A program made the position numbers and the translations under genes. From NCBI GenBank assembly GCA_035649575.1, contig DASRJH010000192.1:1-24078 (forward strand): a DNA stretch of 24,078 nucleotides. The letters are read 5' to 3'. Shown piece by piece: positions 1-6,557 of this stretch (positions are counted from its first letter, which is position 1; the number at the start of each line of letters is the position of its first letter). The notes under the pieces were generated by a model. That model was not told where the DNA came from, did no database searches, and saw nothing but the letters and a program-made list of their open reading frames with translations. Source of the stretch: DASVAL01 sp035649575 (lineage in GTDB: Bacteria > Planctomycetota > UBA1135 > UBA2386).

Positions 1-1
1 G

Positions 2-1153
2 CTCGTCGCGACGGTGCGCGCGCGCAGCAGCAGCCGCACGCTGCTCTTCCTGCAGATCCTCGATTTCGTCGCGATCCGCCGCCGTCCCGAGAAGGCGAAG
101 TTCTTCGCGCGGTTCCTCGAGCTCACGCCACGACATCGCGACGCCGTGCGCGAACGCTTCGGCGCCGCGGCAGCTGCCGACGAAGCCAGCGTACGGACCC
201 AGCTCGCGAACTGCGACGACGACGTGCTGCGCGCGATCCTCACAGCGCGCGAGTTCCGCGACTACGCGTTCGGTCAACGCGAAGAGGTGAACGACCTGCA
301 CCTGCCGCACATCCGCGAGCTGCCGAGGGTGCTGCCGGCCCTGTTCGCCGATGCCGCGGTGCGCGCGCAGCAAGCCGGCTTCGACGGCGTCGAGCTGCAC
401 TTCGCGCATGCCTACACGATGGCGTCGTTCCTCTCGCGAACGAACGTGCGCGACGACGGTTACGGCGGTTCCCCCGCGGCGCGGTTGCGCCTGCCGCTCG
501 AAGTGTTCGCGGCCGTGCGCGCGCGCGTCGGCGCGGACTTCTGCGTCGGCGTGCGGTTCCTCGGCGACGAAGTGATCACGGACGGCAGCCACCTCGAGGA
601 CGCGGTCGGCCACGGCGCCGCGTTCGCGCGCGCTGGCTTCGACTACTTGTCGATCAGCAAGGGCGGCAAGTTCGACGATGCGAAGCAGCCACACGTCGGT
701 GAGGCCGCGTATCCGTACACGGGACCGTCGGGTCACGAGTGCATGCCGACCGTGCGCAGCGATGCGCGCGGGCCGTTCGGAAGGAACGTGCCGCTCGCCG
801 CGGCGATCCGCGCCGCGGTGCGCAAAGCGGGCTGCACGACACCCGTGATCTCCTCGGGCGGCATCTGCGACTTCGCGCAGGCCGAGGCGATCCTGCGCGA
901 CGGCCATGCCGACCTCGTCGCCGCGGCGCGGCAGAGTCTCGCCGATCCCGATTGGTGGGAGAAGATGCGGCTCGGCCGCGGCGCCGAGGTGCGGCGGTGC
1001 ATGTTCACGAACTACTGCGAAGGGCTCGACCAGCGGCACAAGGAAGTGACGTGCCAGCTCTGGGACCGCGACTTCGAGACGCCCGACGCGGGCACGGTGC
1101 CGCGCAGCGTGGACGGCAAGCGGCGGCTGCTGCCGCCTCCGTGGCAGCGTTGA
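2..1153 (+). CDS. NADH:flavin oxidoreductase / Old Yellow Enzyme family protein, 5' partial
   Basis: The frame is open to the left edge, so the true start probably lies upstream; a GTG at 14 would give 379 residues. Numbering from 14, GFDGVELHFAHAY (about 122-134) is the family's conserved flavin/substrate-site strand with its His pair, followed by SRTNVRDDGYGGS (141-153), the usual RxDxYGGS segment. VISSGGI (278-284) and VAAARQSLADPDW (302-314) match the phosphate-binding strands near the end of the TIM barrel. The first barrel strands, with the usual N-terminal flavin contacts, are not visible. Members use FMN to reduce activated alkenes or related substrates with NAD(P)H; the substrate here cannot be told. 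Residues 20-100 look like an insertion relative to compact family members. The last 45 codons exist again as a relic at 3213-3342. Family call is firm, exact function unknown. Confidence 0.85.
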   Translation, partial: LVATVRARSSSRTLLFLQILDFVAIRRRPEKAKFFARFLELTPRHRDAVRERFGAAAAADEASVRTQLANCDDDVLRAILTAREFRDYAFGQREEVNDLHLPHIRELPRVLPALFADAAVRAQQAGFDGVELHFAHAYTMASFLSRTNVRDDGYGGSPAARLRLPLEVFAAVRARVGADFCVGVRFLGDEVITDGSHLEDAVGHGAAFARAGFDYLSISKGGKFDDAKQPHVGEAAYPYTGPSGHECMPTVRSDARGPFGRNVPLAAAIRAAVRKAGCTTPVISSGGICDFAQAEAILRDGHADLVAAARQSLADPDWWEKMRLGRGAEVRRCMFTNYCEGLDQRHKEVTCQLWDRDFETPDAGTVPRSVDGKRRLLPPPWQR

Positions 1154-1162
1154 GGAACGCGG

Positions 1163-1183
1163 TAGCATCGCGGGACCTGGAGG
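1163..1183 (+). promoter_or_regulatory. Leader copy 1: TAGCAT -10-like box and GGAGG
   Basis: TAGCAT (1163-1168) fits the TANNNT pattern of a -10 box, and GGAGG (1179-1183) sits 4 nt before the ATG at 1188. The same arrangement and spacing occur before the intact lipoprotein gene (3348-3368), so this is a duplicated lipoprotein leader. Here it now lies in front of a Uma2-family gene. Conservation between the copies is seen; promoter activity is inferred. Confidence 0.35.
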
Positions 1184-1205
1184 CACGATGCGGCGCCCGA
1201 GAGCT
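1175..1205 (+). repeat. Imperfect direct repeat, left copy, flanking Uma2 copy 1
   Basis: This 31-nt stretch runs from ACCTGGAGG to CGAGAGCT and matches 1927-1956 at about 26 of 31 positions, and 3360-3390 still better. It is the ribosome binding site and first codons (MRRPRA, compare MRRTRA) of the lipoprotein gene. Homology to that gene stops right after GAGAGCT, which marks the junction with the inserted sequence. Confidence 0.7.
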
Positions 1206-1286
1206 TCGTCGCCACACATCACAGCGCATCGGCGGCAACCAGCGAGAGCGTCAGCGGATTCTGAACCCCCCATCGAACACATGACC

Positions 1287-1919
1287 ATGGGCACCGCCGG
1301 TCATGACGGCCCGCGGCTACCCGAAGGAAAGGCTATGCTTCGATGCGACGAGTCTCCCTGCCAGACCATGACTGCTACGGCACGACGACCACAGAAGCGC
1401 TGGACCTACGCGGACTACTGCCGCATCCCCGCCGATCGCAACCGCCACGAGATCGTCGACGGGAGGCACTTCGTGAATCCGGCGCCTAGTCCGTACCACC
1501 AGCTGGTCTCGGCGCAATTGCTACACCAGTTGATGACCCTGATCACGGACTGCGATCGTGGCATCGTTCTGAACGCTCCGCTCGATGTCCACCTCGGCCC
1601 CGGCACGGTCGTGCAACCCGACCTTGTGGTGCTGCGGCCAAGGAGCCGCTGCATCATTGGCGACAAGAAACTCACGGGCGTGCCAGACCTGCTCATCGAG
1701 ATCGTGTCGCCGTCCAACGTCGGGTACGACCGCCGCACCAAGCGCAACCGTTACGAACGCGCCGGCGTGCGCGAGTTCTGGCTCGTCGATCCCGACGCCC
1801 ACCTCGTCGAGCAGCTCGTGCTGCGCCAGGGTTCGTACACAAACCCGATCGTCGCGGCCGAACGCATCCGCCCGCGCATCTTCCGCGGCGTCGAGATCGA
1901 CCTGCGCAAGGTCTGGTAG
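1287..1919 (+). repeat. Uma2 unit, first copy of a dispersed direct repeat (pairs with 2579-3211)
   Basis: The stretch aligns without gaps to 2579-3211 at a constant offset of 1292. Similarity includes the untranslated segment before the start (ATGGGCACCGCCGG onward) and, with one 1-nt indel, reaches back to a shared CCCCCCATCG. On the right it stops just after the TAG stop codon. The unit therefore carries its own leader, ribosome binding site and gene. Confidence 0.85.
1335..1919 (+). CDS. Uma2-family (DUF820) PD-(D/E)xK nuclease-fold protein, copy 1
   Basis: 194 residues from the ATG at 1335. Uma2 proteins have a restriction-endonuclease-like fold, occur in many copies in Planctomycetota and cyanobacteria, and have no settled role. 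Visible family features are KRWTYADYCRIP (21-32), the EIVDG strand (39-43), QPDLVVL with Asp96, LLIEIVSPS with Glu122, and KRNRYERAGVREFWLVDP (136-153). Asp96, Glu122 and a nearby basic residue would form the PD-(D/E)xK site. I chose 1335 because GAAGGA lies 6 nt upstream and the paralogue at 2627 has the same start with a better Shine-Dalgarno. The frame is also open to an ATG at 1188 (243 residues), which would use the old lipoprotein start, and 1369 (MTATARRP) is the start closest to typical family N-termini. About 28 of 194 residues differ from copy 2. Confidence 0.85.
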   Translation: MLRCDESPCQTMTATARRPQKRWTYADYCRIPADRNRHEIVDGRHFVNPAPSPYHQLVSAQLLHQLMTLITDCDRGIVLNAPLDVHLGPGTVVQPDLVVLRPRSRCIIGDKKLTGVPDLLIEIVSPSNVGYDRRTKRNRYERAGVREFWLVDPDAHLVEQLVLRQGSYTNPIVAAERIRPRIFRGVEIDLRKVW

Positions 1920-1926
1920 AGGGGGC

Positions 1927-1956
1927 ACCTGTAGGCACAGGCGACGCACGAGAGCT
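1927..1956 (+). repeat. Imperfect direct repeat, right copy, flanking Uma2 copy 1
   Basis: This 30-nt stretch runs from ACCTGTAGG to CGAGAGCT and corresponds to 1175-1205 and 3360-3390. Its last 16 nt are identical to the copy before the intact lipoprotein gene. The start region is damaged: GGAGG has become GTAGG and the ATG has been lost (CACAGG in place of CATGATG). Confidence 0.65.
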
Positions 1957-2526
1957 GATGGAGCTGGATGGGTTCTTGGCCTGACGCTGAGCCTCGCGGC
2001 ATGTGGCGACTCGCCACCACCCCCATCGGCATCTGGTCTCGAGGCGACGGCGCAACAGCTGATCGATCGACTCGACCGGCTGGTCGGTGCCTTGGAGGCG
2101 ATGCCGCGTGCGTCGGGGGCGCTGGCCGTGCCGATCGAGGCAGTCGCCGAACGCACGCCCGCCGTCGACAGGACGAACGAGCTCGAAGCGCGCATCGACG
2201 CGCTCGAACGAGCCGTCGCGATGCTGCGCGCGTCAGGCGCCAGCTCGTTTGGTCCGGCGCGCTCGGCCCCCGTGCCGCCGATGCAGACACGCGCCTTGGC
2301 ACAAGTGAGAAGTCAGTTGGAGTCGCAGGACCAGGCGGTGATTCTCGAAGCACGCCGTTCCGTCTTCGGGCTCAGCCAGCAGCAAGTGCTCGAGCGACTC
2401 GGCATGCCGAGCGAGGTGGACGTAGGGGGGGAGCACACCCGATACTGGAGATGGCGGGTCGATGGCAAACAGCTCTGCAGTGTGACGTTCGTCGATGGTC
2501 TCGTGACCCTGCTCTCGATCGACTGA
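1942..2526 (+). pseudogene. Lipoprotein gene copy 1, start codon lost, frame otherwise open
   Basis: From 1942 the frame encodes RRTRADGAGWVLG, then a lipobox-like SLAACGD, two helical stretches (LEATAQQLIDRLDRL and NELEARIDALERAVAML) and a C-terminal domain with QQQVLERLGMPSEV and VTFVDGLV. It matches the intact gene at 3373 over its whole length (about 60 % identical, two codons longer). No ATG, GTG or TTG lies in frame between the Uma2 stop and the lipobox; the first downstream starts are TTG 2092 and ATG 2101, past the signal peptide. An export-competent product is therefore unlikely unless initiation is non-standard. The absence of internal stops suggests recent loss of the start, or residual use. 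A run of seven G at 2425-2431 is a possible slippage site. Confidence 0.7.
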
Positions 2527-2544
2527 TCGTCCACCGCACTTCGC

Positions 2545-2563
2545 GGGGGCCAATGGTGCCCCC
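2545..2563. terminator. GC-rich hairpin after lipoprotein copy 1
   Basis: GGGGGC (2545-2550) and GCCCCC (2558-2563) form a perfect 6-bp stem with a 7-nt loop, 18 nt after the stop at 2526. There is no T tract, so intrinsic termination is uncertain. A second inverted pair, GGTGCCC (2555-2561) and GGGCACC (2581-2587), overlaps it and reaches into the leader of Uma2 copy 2. Confidence 0.3.
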
Positions 2564-2578
2564 CATCGTGCACCGGTC

Positions 2579-3211
2579 ATGGGCACCGCCGGCCATGACG
2601 GTCCGCGCCTTCCCGAAGGAGTGGCTATGCTGCGATGCGACGAACTTCCCGGCCGGACCATGACGACGACGGCACGACGACCACAGAAGCGCTGGACCTA
2701 CGCGGACTACTGCCGCATCCCCGCCGATCGGAACCGCCACGAGATCATCGACGGGAGGCACTTCGTGAATCCGGCGCCTAGCCCGTACCACCAGCTGGTG
2801 TCGATCCGGTTGGGTCACCAGTTGATGACCCTGATCACGGATCGCGGCCGCGGCATCGTGCTCGACGCGCCCATCGACGTTCACCTCGGCCCCGGCACGG
2901 TCGTGCAACCAGACCTCGTGGTATTGCGACCGAGGAGCCGCTGCATCATCGGTGACAGGAAACTCACGGGCGGGCCCGACCTGCTCATCGAGATCCTGTC
3001 GCCCTCGAACCGCAACTACGATCGCCGCACCAAGCGCAACCGCTACGAACGCGCCGGCGTGCGCGAGTTCTGGCTCGTCGACCCGGAGGCCCACCTCGTC
3101 GAGCAGTTGATCCTGCGCAGGGGTACCTACGCCGCCCCCATCGTTTGCACCGAACGCATCCGCCCGCAGATCTTCCGCGGCATCGAGATCGACCTGCGCC
3201 GAGTCTGGTAG
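2579..3211 (+). repeat. Uma2 unit, second copy of a dispersed direct repeat (pairs with 1287-1919)
   Basis: Ungapped partner of 1287-1919. The left edge follows lipoprotein copy 1 by about 30 nt, and the right edge abuts a relic of the oxidoreductase gene. The flanks differ from those of copy 1 on both sides, so the similar unit ends at its own gene borders rather than within a larger shared block. Confidence 0.85.
2627..3211 (+). CDS. Uma2-family (DUF820) PD-(D/E)xK nuclease-fold protein, copy 2
   Basis: 194 residues. The start is supported by a strong Shine-Dalgarno, GAAGGAG at 2615-2621, 5 nt before the ATG; the frame is also open to an ATG at 2579. The same family marks as in copy 1 are present: KRWTYADYCRIP, EIIDG, QPDLVVL (Asp96), LLIEILSPS (Glu122) and KRNRYERAGVREFWLVDP. 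All likely active-site residues are kept, and changes from copy 1 cluster at 60-63, 73-74, 129-130 and 165-175. Both copies appear intact, so neither has obviously decayed. Predicted to be a soluble cytoplasmic protein; the function of Uma2 proteins is not established, and DNA cleavage is only inferred from the fold. Confidence 0.87.
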   Translation: MLRCDELPGRTMTTTARRPQKRWTYADYCRIPADRNRHEIIDGRHFVNPAPSPYHQLVSIRLGHQLMTLITDRGRGIVLDAPIDVHLGPGTVVQPDLVVLRPRSRCIIGDRKLTGGPDLLIEILSPSNRNYDRRTKRNRYERAGVREFWLVDPEAHLVEQLILRRGTYAAPIVCTERIRPQIFRGIEIDLRRVW

Positions 3212-3212
3212 A

Positions 3213-3342
3213 AGTCGACCGAGGCAACGAAGTGACGTGTCACTCTGGAACCGCGATTCACGGTCCCCGACGCGAGTGCGGTGCCGCGCACCGTGGACGG
3301 CAAGCGGCGGCCGTTGCCGCGCGCGTGGAAGCGCTGAAGGGA
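3213..3342 (+). pseudogene. Relic of the oxidoreductase 3' end
   Basis: Matches about 1023-1153. In one frame it begins EVDRGNEVTCH (compare EGLDQRHKEVTCQ); after a frameshift another frame reads RTVDGKRRPLPRAWKR then stop (compare RSVDGKRRLLPPPWQR then stop). The nucleotide match continues into the TAGCAT/GGAGG leader that follows. It starts directly after the stop of Uma2 copy 2. It shows that an oxidoreductase-tail plus lipoprotein segment was duplicated. It is too short and frameshifted to encode a working protein. Confidence 0.8.
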
Positions 3343-3347
3343 TTCAG

Positions 3348-3368
3348 TAGCATCGCGACACCTGGAGG
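3348..3368 (+). promoter_or_regulatory. Leader of the intact lipoprotein gene: TAGCAT box and GGAGG
   Basis: TAGCAT (3348-3353) resembles a -10 box, and GGAGG (3364-3368) lies 4 nt before the ATG at 3373. The leader at 1163-1183 has the same elements at the same spacing. The spacing supports 3373 rather than the adjacent ATG at 3370 as the start, because copy 1 has ACG at the position of 3370 and ATG at that of 3373. Confidence 0.4.
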
Positions 3369-3390
3369 CATGATGCGACGCACGAGAGCT
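3360..3390 (+). repeat. Third copy of the lipoprotein leader/start repeat
   Basis: 31 nt from ACCTGGAGG to CGAGAGCT, spanning the ribosome binding site and first codons of the intact lipoprotein gene. It is the likely ancestral form of the repeats at 1175-1205 and 1927-1956. Confidence 0.7.
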
Positions 3391-3954
3391 GATGGAGTCG
3401 GATGGGTTCTTGGCCCCTTGCTGGGCCTCGCGGCATGTGGCGACACACCACCACAGCCGCCCTCATCTGGGCTCGAAGCCACGGCGCAACAGCTGATCGA
3501 TCGACTCGACCGGCTGGCGAGCGCCTTGGAGGCCATGCCGCGGACATCGCCTGCGCCGGCCACACAGGTGCCGCCAGTGACCGAACGCACCTCCGTCACC
3601 GACGCGACGACCGAGCTGCTGGCACGCATCGACACCCTCGAACGCGAACTGGCCGCCATGCGCAGGAACGCAGGCAGTGCGTTCGCGCCGGCGCGCGCGA
3701 CCCCGATCCAGCCGATGCAGACCCACTCGCTCACACAAGTGCGCGAGCAGCTGAGCTCAGAGGACCAGTCTGTACTTCAGGCAGCCCGCCGTTCCCTGTT
3801 CATGCTGACGCAGCAGCAGGTGCTAGAGCGCTTCGGCATGCCGAGCGACGTTGGGGTGAACCAGGATCACAGCGTCCACTGGAGCTGGCGCGATGGCGAC
3901 AAACACCTCCTCGGCGTGACGTTCGTCGACGGGGTCGCCGTCGTGATCTACTGA
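3373..3954 (+). CDS. Small lipoprotein with coiled coil and BamE/SmpA-like C-terminal domain
   Basis: 193 residues from 3373 (194 from 3370). A short signal sequence ends in the lipobox LAAC followed by GD, so the mature protein should be lipid-anchored. Two heptad-like helices follow, LEATAQQLIDRLDRLASALEAM and ELLARIDTLERELAAMR, separated by a Pro/Thr-rich linker. The C-terminal 60 residues contain TQQQVLERFGMPSDV, then WSWR, then VTFVDGVAV. This helix-GxP-strand-strand pattern resembles the BamE/SmpA fold, where a helix is followed by a curled sheet. I infer a periplasmic-side envelope protein; any role in outer-membrane assembly is speculation. The start-less paralogue at 1942-2526 and the duplicated leader show that it belongs to a locally expanded pair. 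Confidence 0.75.
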   Translation: MRRTRADGVGWVLGPLLGLAACGDTPPQPPSSGLEATAQQLIDRLDRLASALEAMPRTSPAPATQVPPVTERTSVTDATTELLARIDTLERELAAMRRNAGSAFAPARATPIQPMQTHSLTQVREQLSSEDQSVLQAARRSLFMLTQQQVLERFGMPSDVGVNQDHSVHWSWRDGDKHLLGVTFVDGVAVVIY

Positions 3955-3971
3955 TCACAGCGGCATCCCTT

Positions 3972-3992
3972 CTTGCCCGATTCGGCGGCAAG
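3972..3992. terminator. Possible hairpin after the lipoprotein gene
   Basis: CTTGCC (3972-3977) and GGCAAG (3987-3992) form a 6-bp stem with a 9-nt loop, 17 nt after the stop at 3954. No T run follows. It may separate the lipoprotein gene from the HEAT-repeat gene. Confidence 0.25.
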
Positions 3993-4015
3993 CCGTGCCG
4001 CAGGCCGCTCCGCGA

Positions 4016-4021
4016 TATACC
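4016..4021 (+). promoter_or_regulatory. TATACC -10-like box before the HEAT-repeat gene
   Basis: TATACC lies 14 nt before the chosen ATG at 4036 in otherwise GC-rich sequence. No convincing -35 box is seen. A leader this short would fit the absence of a Shine-Dalgarno sequence. Weak evidence. Confidence 0.25.
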
Positions 4022-4035
4022 TTGTCGAGACTCCC

Positions 4036-6378
4036 ATGGCACCCTCGCCGCTCCGTCACTCCCGTCCGATTGCGATCCTGCTCTCTCTCGTTGCGACTGC
4101 TCTCGCGCAGACGCCGGCAGCCGCCGACAAGAGCGCGGACCTGCGCAGCAAGTCGATCGAAACGCGTCTTGCGGCCATCGACGCCACCGGAGCGTCCGAC
4201 AAGCCCGACGCGGACAAGCTGCTGCTGCCGCTCCTGGCCGACAAGGACTGGGAGATCCAGGAGCGGACCGCGATGGCTCTCGGCAAGCTCAAGAGCAAGG
4301 CGGCGCTGAAGCCGCTGATCGAGCTCGCGATCGAAGGCGACGTGGTGCGCATCCGGCAGGCCGCGGCCATGGCACTCGGCTCGATCGATGGCGCCGAGGC
4401 CGCCACGGCCATCTACAAGCGAGCCAAGGGCAAGGACCAGGTCGCGGCCCAGGAGGCGCTCGCGCTCGTGAACCGCGGTCAGAAGCCGCTGGCCGAGGCC
4501 GACAAGCTCAAGAAGCTGCTGCGCGACGAGAAGGCGCCGATCCGCGAGTCGGCGGCAATGGCCTGGCTCGAATGCGCGGCGGACCGGACCGACGCCCTAC
4601 GCACGCTGCTCAGCGAACCGTTCCTGGTCGTGCGCTGCCGCGCGCTCGACGCCGTTGCGGCCTCCCCGAGGCAGGAGGACCTGAAGCCGCTGCAGCAGAT
4701 GCTCGGCGGCGGCGCGCAGAACGACGTCGTCGAGCGCCGGCTCGTGCGCGCGCTCGCCGCTGTGATCGGGGCGGCTCCGGACGACCGCGCCGCACTCGCG
4801 AAGAGCGTGCTCCAGGGTGCGGGCCAGGAAGCGCTGCCGATGACGCGCCGTGCGCGGCTCTGCGCGTTGCTCGCTCTCGGCGACAAGCCCGTCTTCGACA
4901 AGAAGGCCGCCGTGGCGGCGCTGCAGCCGTCGCTCGGCGCAGGCGATGGCGCAGCTCGAGCGGCGGCCGCGAGGTCTCTGCGCGAGATCGGCGGCGAAGA
5001 GTCGCTGGCCACAGCACTCGCTCACTTCCCGCGCGAGGCGGACCGCCGCGCGCAGCTGCAGATCGTCGAGACCGTCGTCGCGTTGCGTCCTCTCACGACG
5101 CCCGAAGCAGTGCAATGGCTCTTGAACATCGTCAGCAAGGACTCCGACGACGCGGTGAAGGAACGCGCGGTCGTGCTGCTCGGCAAGTCCGGCATCAAGG
5201 GTGCTTGCGACGTGTTGATCGAAGCGATGACGAGTCAGCGCTGGAGTCTGGCGGTCTGTGCCGCGGTGTCGTTGGGCAAGACCGACGACGACCGGGCCCT
5301 CGAACCGCTGCTCAAGCTGCTGCAGCACACCGAGTGGATGCGACGAGGCGCGGCGGTCGTCGGCCTCATGCACTACAACCGCGAGGCCGTCGTCGAACCG
5401 CTGATCGCAACGATGGCCGACAGCAACCCCATCGTCGCGCGCGCCGCGCACGAGGCCATGCGGACCATCTCGTACAAGTACGACGTCGCCGCCGAACAGA
5501 AGGCGTGGCGCGCCTGGTGGACCCAGAACAAGGGCAAACACGTCTTCACCGATCGCAGCGAGACGATCGACAAAGCCAAGAAGTATGGCTACGCCGTTCC
5601 CGACAAGGAGATCTACGACGGCCTCGACGTCATCGTGTTCAAGAGCCGCGGCGACCACATCGAGCAGCTGCTCGAACGCCTCGAGATCGCACACCGCTCG
5701 ACCGAGCAGAACCTCGTCACCTCCAGTGGCGTGCACCCCGAAGCGATCTTCGTGTCGAACTGCACGGGGGAGATCACGCCGGCCGACGTCGATCCGCTCG
5801 CGTGGTTCGTGCGCACGGGCGGGTTCCTGTTCGGCTCGTGCTGGGCGCTCACGGAGACCATCGACAAGATCCACCCGGGCGTGATCCGCAAGACCAACAC
5901 GGGCCCCGGCGACGTGCTCGACGACGTGCGCGCCTTACCGTGCAAGGCCGAGAGCCCGCTGCTGAACGGCGTGTTCCCGCCCGGCGTCGTGCCGATCTAC
6001 CACCTCGAGGGCGCGCACCTGATCGACGTCGTGGACGTCGAGCGCTGCGAAGTGTTGATCGACAGTCCGGACGCGGCCGAGCGCCACGGCTCGGGCAATC
6101 TCGCGGCGTGGTTCCATTCGGGCCACGGCGTGATCCTCGACTCGGTGAACCACTTCGACCTGCAGGGTCTCGAGAAGGTCTCGCCCGACATCAAGACCGA
6201 CAAGGACCGCCAGGCCTATGCCGTCGATCACATGGGCCTGACTTTCGAGAAGTGGCGTGCGACGCGCACCGAGGGATACTGGAAGGTGGGGCCACGCGCG
6301 AGCAAGAGCGTGCCGGACCTGTCGGCCTTCCGACTGATCACGAACTTCGTGCGCAGCAAGCGCATGGGCGATCTCTGA
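4036..6378 (+). CDS. Exported HEAT-repeat protein with a class I amidotransferase-like C-terminal domain
   Basis: 780 residues. I chose 4036 because it gives a signal peptide (MAPSPLRHSRPIAILLSLVA, cleavage near ALAQ-TP); the frame is open further upstream to 3973. Residues about 35-480 are HEAT/PBS-lyase-type helical repeats (for example WEIQERTAMALGKLKSKAAL and VRIRQAAAMALGSI), which normally form a protein-binding solenoid. From about 520 a Rossmann-like domain follows: YDGLDVIVFKSRGD, AIFVSNCTGE, then GGFLFGSCWAL with Cys602 at the usual nucleophile elbow, and FHSGHGVILDSVNHF with His694 and His697. This resembles the ThuA/GATase1-like domains found in planctomycete exported proteins. Enzyme activity is unproven. 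Expected location is the periplasm or cell surface; no anchor is seen. Confidence 0.82.
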   Translation: MAPSPLRHSRPIAILLSLVATALAQTPAAADKSADLRSKSIETRLAAIDATGASDKPDADKLLLPLLADKDWEIQERTAMALGKLKSKAALKPLIELAIEGDVVRIRQAAAMALGSIDGAEAATAIYKRAKGKDQVAAQEALALVNRGQKPLAEADKLKKLLRDEKAPIRESAAMAWLECAADRTDALRTLLSEPFLVVRCRALDAVAASPRQEDLKPLQQMLGGGAQNDVVERRLVRALAAVIGAAPDDRAALAKSVLQGAGQEALPMTRRARLCALLALGDKPVFDKKAAVAALQPSLGAGDGAARAAAARSLREIGGEESLATALAHFPREADRRAQLQIVETVVALRPLTTPEAVQWLLNIVSKDSDDAVKERAVVLLGKSGIKGACDVLIEAMTSQRWSLAVCAAVSLGKTDDDRALEPLLKLLQHTEWMRRGAAVVGLMHYNREAVVEPLIATMADSNPIVARAAHEAMRTISYKYDVAAEQKAWRAWWTQNKGKHVFTDRSETIDKAKKYGYAVPDKEIYDGLDVIVFKSRGDHIEQLLERLEIAHRSTEQNLVTSSGVHPEAIFVSNCTGEITPADVDPLAWFVRTGGFLFGSCWALTETIDKIHPGVIRKTNTGPGDVLDDVRALPCKAESPLLNGVFPPGVVPIYHLEGAHLIDVVDVERCEVLIDSPDAAERHGSGNLAAWFHSGHGVILDSVNHFDLQGLEKVSPDIKTDKDRQAYAVDHMGLTFEKWRATRTEGYWKVGPRASKSVPDLSAFRLITNFVRSKRMGDL

Positions 6379-6477
6379 GAGTCGCTCCTGCTCGATGCAC
6401 CGTTTCGGGCCCGACTGGAAGAATGTCGCGGCGGTCCAGTCTGACGGCCCATTCTCACGGCCTGGTCCAACGGCATG

Positions 6478-6533
6478 GTCTGGCGGCCCAGACTCGACGA
6501 CCCAGACTCGACGACCCAGTCTCGACGACTGGG
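6478..6533. repeat. Three 14-nt tandem repeats inside inverted repeats
   Basis: The unit CCCAGACTCGACGA starts at 6487, 6501 and, with one change, 6515. GTCTGG (6478-6483) pairs with CCAGAC (6488-6493) across a 4-nt loop, and CCCAGT (6515-6520) pairs with ACTGGG (6528-6533) across a 7-nt loop. Degenerate related sequence extends left to about 6435. It fills the 179-nt gap between the HEAT gene (stop 6378) and the gene at 6558. It could be a terminator, an attenuator or a miniature mobile repeat. Confidence 0.6.
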
Positions 6534-6557
6534 CCCAACGGATCGATCGCACAAACC

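Noticed and set aside
1585..1941. Extension of lipoprotein copy 1 upstream to an ATG at 1585
   Set aside because: This part lies inside the Uma2 gene in another frame and is Ser/Ala/Arg-rich; it has no counterpart in the intact lipoprotein.
6487..6528. Possible CRISPR array
   Set aside because: The 14-nt units are directly adjacent with no spacers, and no cas gene is present.
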